NCBI RefSeq assembly: GCF_013179285.1
Contig: NZ_WVNW01000002.1
Location: 744,001 to 808,000 of the forward strand
Length of the DNA stretch: 64,000 nt
Source: Roseobacter sp. HKCCD6576-2
GTDB lineage: Bacteria > Pseudomonadota > Alphaproteobacteria > Rhodobacterales > Rhodobacteraceae
Direction of reading: 5' to 3'
Both the position numbers and the translations under genes were made by a program. This document shows positions 63,295 through 64,000 of this stretch, piece by piece; within the stretch, counting starts at the first letter, position 1; each line of letters begins with the position of its first letter. The notes beneath the pieces are model-generated. The model saw nothing but the letters and a program-made list of their open reading frames with translations, did not search any database and had not been told where the DNA came from.

Positions 63295-64000
63295 CCGATC
63301 TCATAAGCTACCCCGATGTTGTCCAATGGGCCGTGCCGCTCTTTCTGGCCGCGATCCTGGCGGAATTGCTCTGGATCACGATCAAACATCGCGGTGGGCG
63401 TTACGAAACCCGCGATGCGCTCACCTCGTTGATCATGGGCGCGGGCAGCGTCGCCTCAGGGATCATCCTTGGGTTCATCGCCTGGGGGTTCTTCATGACC
63501 CTTTGGGCGATCACCCCGCTTGATCTGGGCACGAGCATCTGGGTCGTGGCACTCTGCTTTGTCCTCGACGATCTGCGGTATTACTGGGTGCATCGGTTTG
63601 GCCACCGCATCCGGTGGGTCTGGGCCAGCCATGTGAACCATCATTCATCGCAGCACTACAATCTGACCACCGCGCTCCGCCAAACCTGGACCGGCACCTT
63701 CACCTTTATGATGGTGGTGCGCGCGCCGTTGATCTTGCTTGGGTTCCACCCGGCAATGGTGCTCTTCGTCGGGGGGCTGAACCTGATCTATCAGTTCTGG
63801 ATCCATACCGAAGCGATCGGAAAGATGCCGCGCTGGTTCGAGGCGGTGATGAACACGCCGTCGCATCACCGGGTCCATCATGGCCGCAATCCGCGCTATC
63901 TCGATGCCAATTATGCGGGCGTCTTCATCGTCTGGGACAAGCTGTTCGGCACCTTCGTGCCTGAGTTGGAGGAAGAGAAACCCGATTACGGATTGGTCCA
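63291..64000 (+). CDS. Sterol-desaturase/fatty-acid-hydroxylase family membrane enzyme, cut by the window end
   Basis: The first 236 residues or so of an integral membrane di-iron enzyme. After three helices, the histidine boxes are HRFGH, then HVNHHSSQHYN, and later HTEAIG, ending in HHRVHHG, the 8-histidine pattern of the family. Members hydroxylate or desaturate sterols, carotenoids or fatty acids using oxygen. The gene overlaps the small membrane protein by 4 bp. The C-terminus lies beyond the window, so length cannot be judged. Confidence 0.9.
   Translation, partial: MTDLISYPDVVQWAVPLFLAAILAELLWITIKHRGGRYETRDALTSLIMGAGSVASGIILGFIAWGFFMTLWAITPLDLGTSIWVVALCFVLDDLRYYWVHRFGHRIRWVWASHVNHHSSQHYNLTTALRQTWTGTFTFMMVVRAPLILLGFHPAMVLFVGGLNLIYQFWIHTEAIGKMPRWFEAVMNTPSHHRVHHGRNPRYLDANYAGVFIVWDKLFGTFVPELEEEKPDYGLV

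Overview
The window looks like ordinary chromosome from a Rhodobacterales-type alphaproteobacterium (roseobacter/Rhodobacter relatives). The grounds are GC-rich coding DNA with strong third-position bias, the order trpE, trpG-D-C, moaC, moeA, lexA, comEC, gltX, gltA, an alphaproteobacterial SOS box of the form GAAC-N7-GAAC in front of lexA, a P-Q-M TRAP transporter and a bpt-type leucyl-transferase. This placement is an inference from gene content; no database search was made. There is no rRNA, recognisable tRNA, transposase, integrase, phage gene or CRISPR array, and base composition gives no obvious sign of recent transfer.

Layout. 1-7.0 kb: the 3' end of an HEXXH protein, a YdcZ-type permease, an ABC-F ATPase, a DUF3179 protein, two tandem cyclophilins, coaD, a CBS-pair protein and a LysR regulator. 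7.1-15.2 kb: valine catabolism (mmsA, then acyl-CoA dehydrogenase, 3-hydroxyisobutyryl-CoA hydrolase and mmsB), split by a lipase-like protein, an L,D-transpeptidase-like protein, a cupredoxin and a YbdK-type ligase. 15.2-18.6 kb: an ArsR/SRPBCC pair, two DUF2852 paralogues with an RDD membrane protein, and bpt. 18.7-24.9 kb: a TRAP transporter with unusually large permeases, then a secreted Ntn (choloylglycine-type) hydrolase. 25.0-27.6 kb: ilvI-ilvH behind a leader-peptide attenuator. 27.8-33.7 kb: EF-hand protein, ECF sigma factor, GNAT, Rieske oxygenase, lytic transglycosylase, ssb and aminotransferase.

33.7-42.9 kb: a PpiD-like chaperone, trpE, a divergent polysaccharide deacetylase on the opposite strand, then the overlapping run trpG-trpD-trpC-moaC-moeA. 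43-46.3 kb: an FAD/GcvT fusion dehydrogenase with a GcvA-like LysR regulator. 46.5-52.4 kb: lexA, comEC, gltX and gltA. 52.5-58 kb: nucleoside hydrolase, a small RHH-like protein with an uncharacterised partner, selO, a DUF2238-like membrane protein, an EEP-fold hydrolase and an EamA permease. 58.2-64 kb: a Fur-family regulator, a SnoaL-like protein, a second EamA permease, eno, a sensor kinase, a small membrane-anchored protein and the 5' part of a fatty-acid-hydroxylase-type membrane enzyme.

The most informative non-coding signals are a complete ilv attenuator (promoter, 15-codon Leu/Ile/Val leader, alternative hairpin, terminator), a lexA promoter whose -10 box overlaps the SOS box, two back-to-back perfect 22-bp palindromes inside the valine operon, two minus-strand intrinsic terminators with no obvious gene in front of them, and perfect inverted repeats upstream of the DUF2852 gene and the RHH-like gene. 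I found no convincing new defence or mobile system. The nearest to an undescribed module are the RHH-like pair at 53.4-54.2 kb and the DUF2852/DUF2852/RDD cluster at 16.1-17.7 kb.
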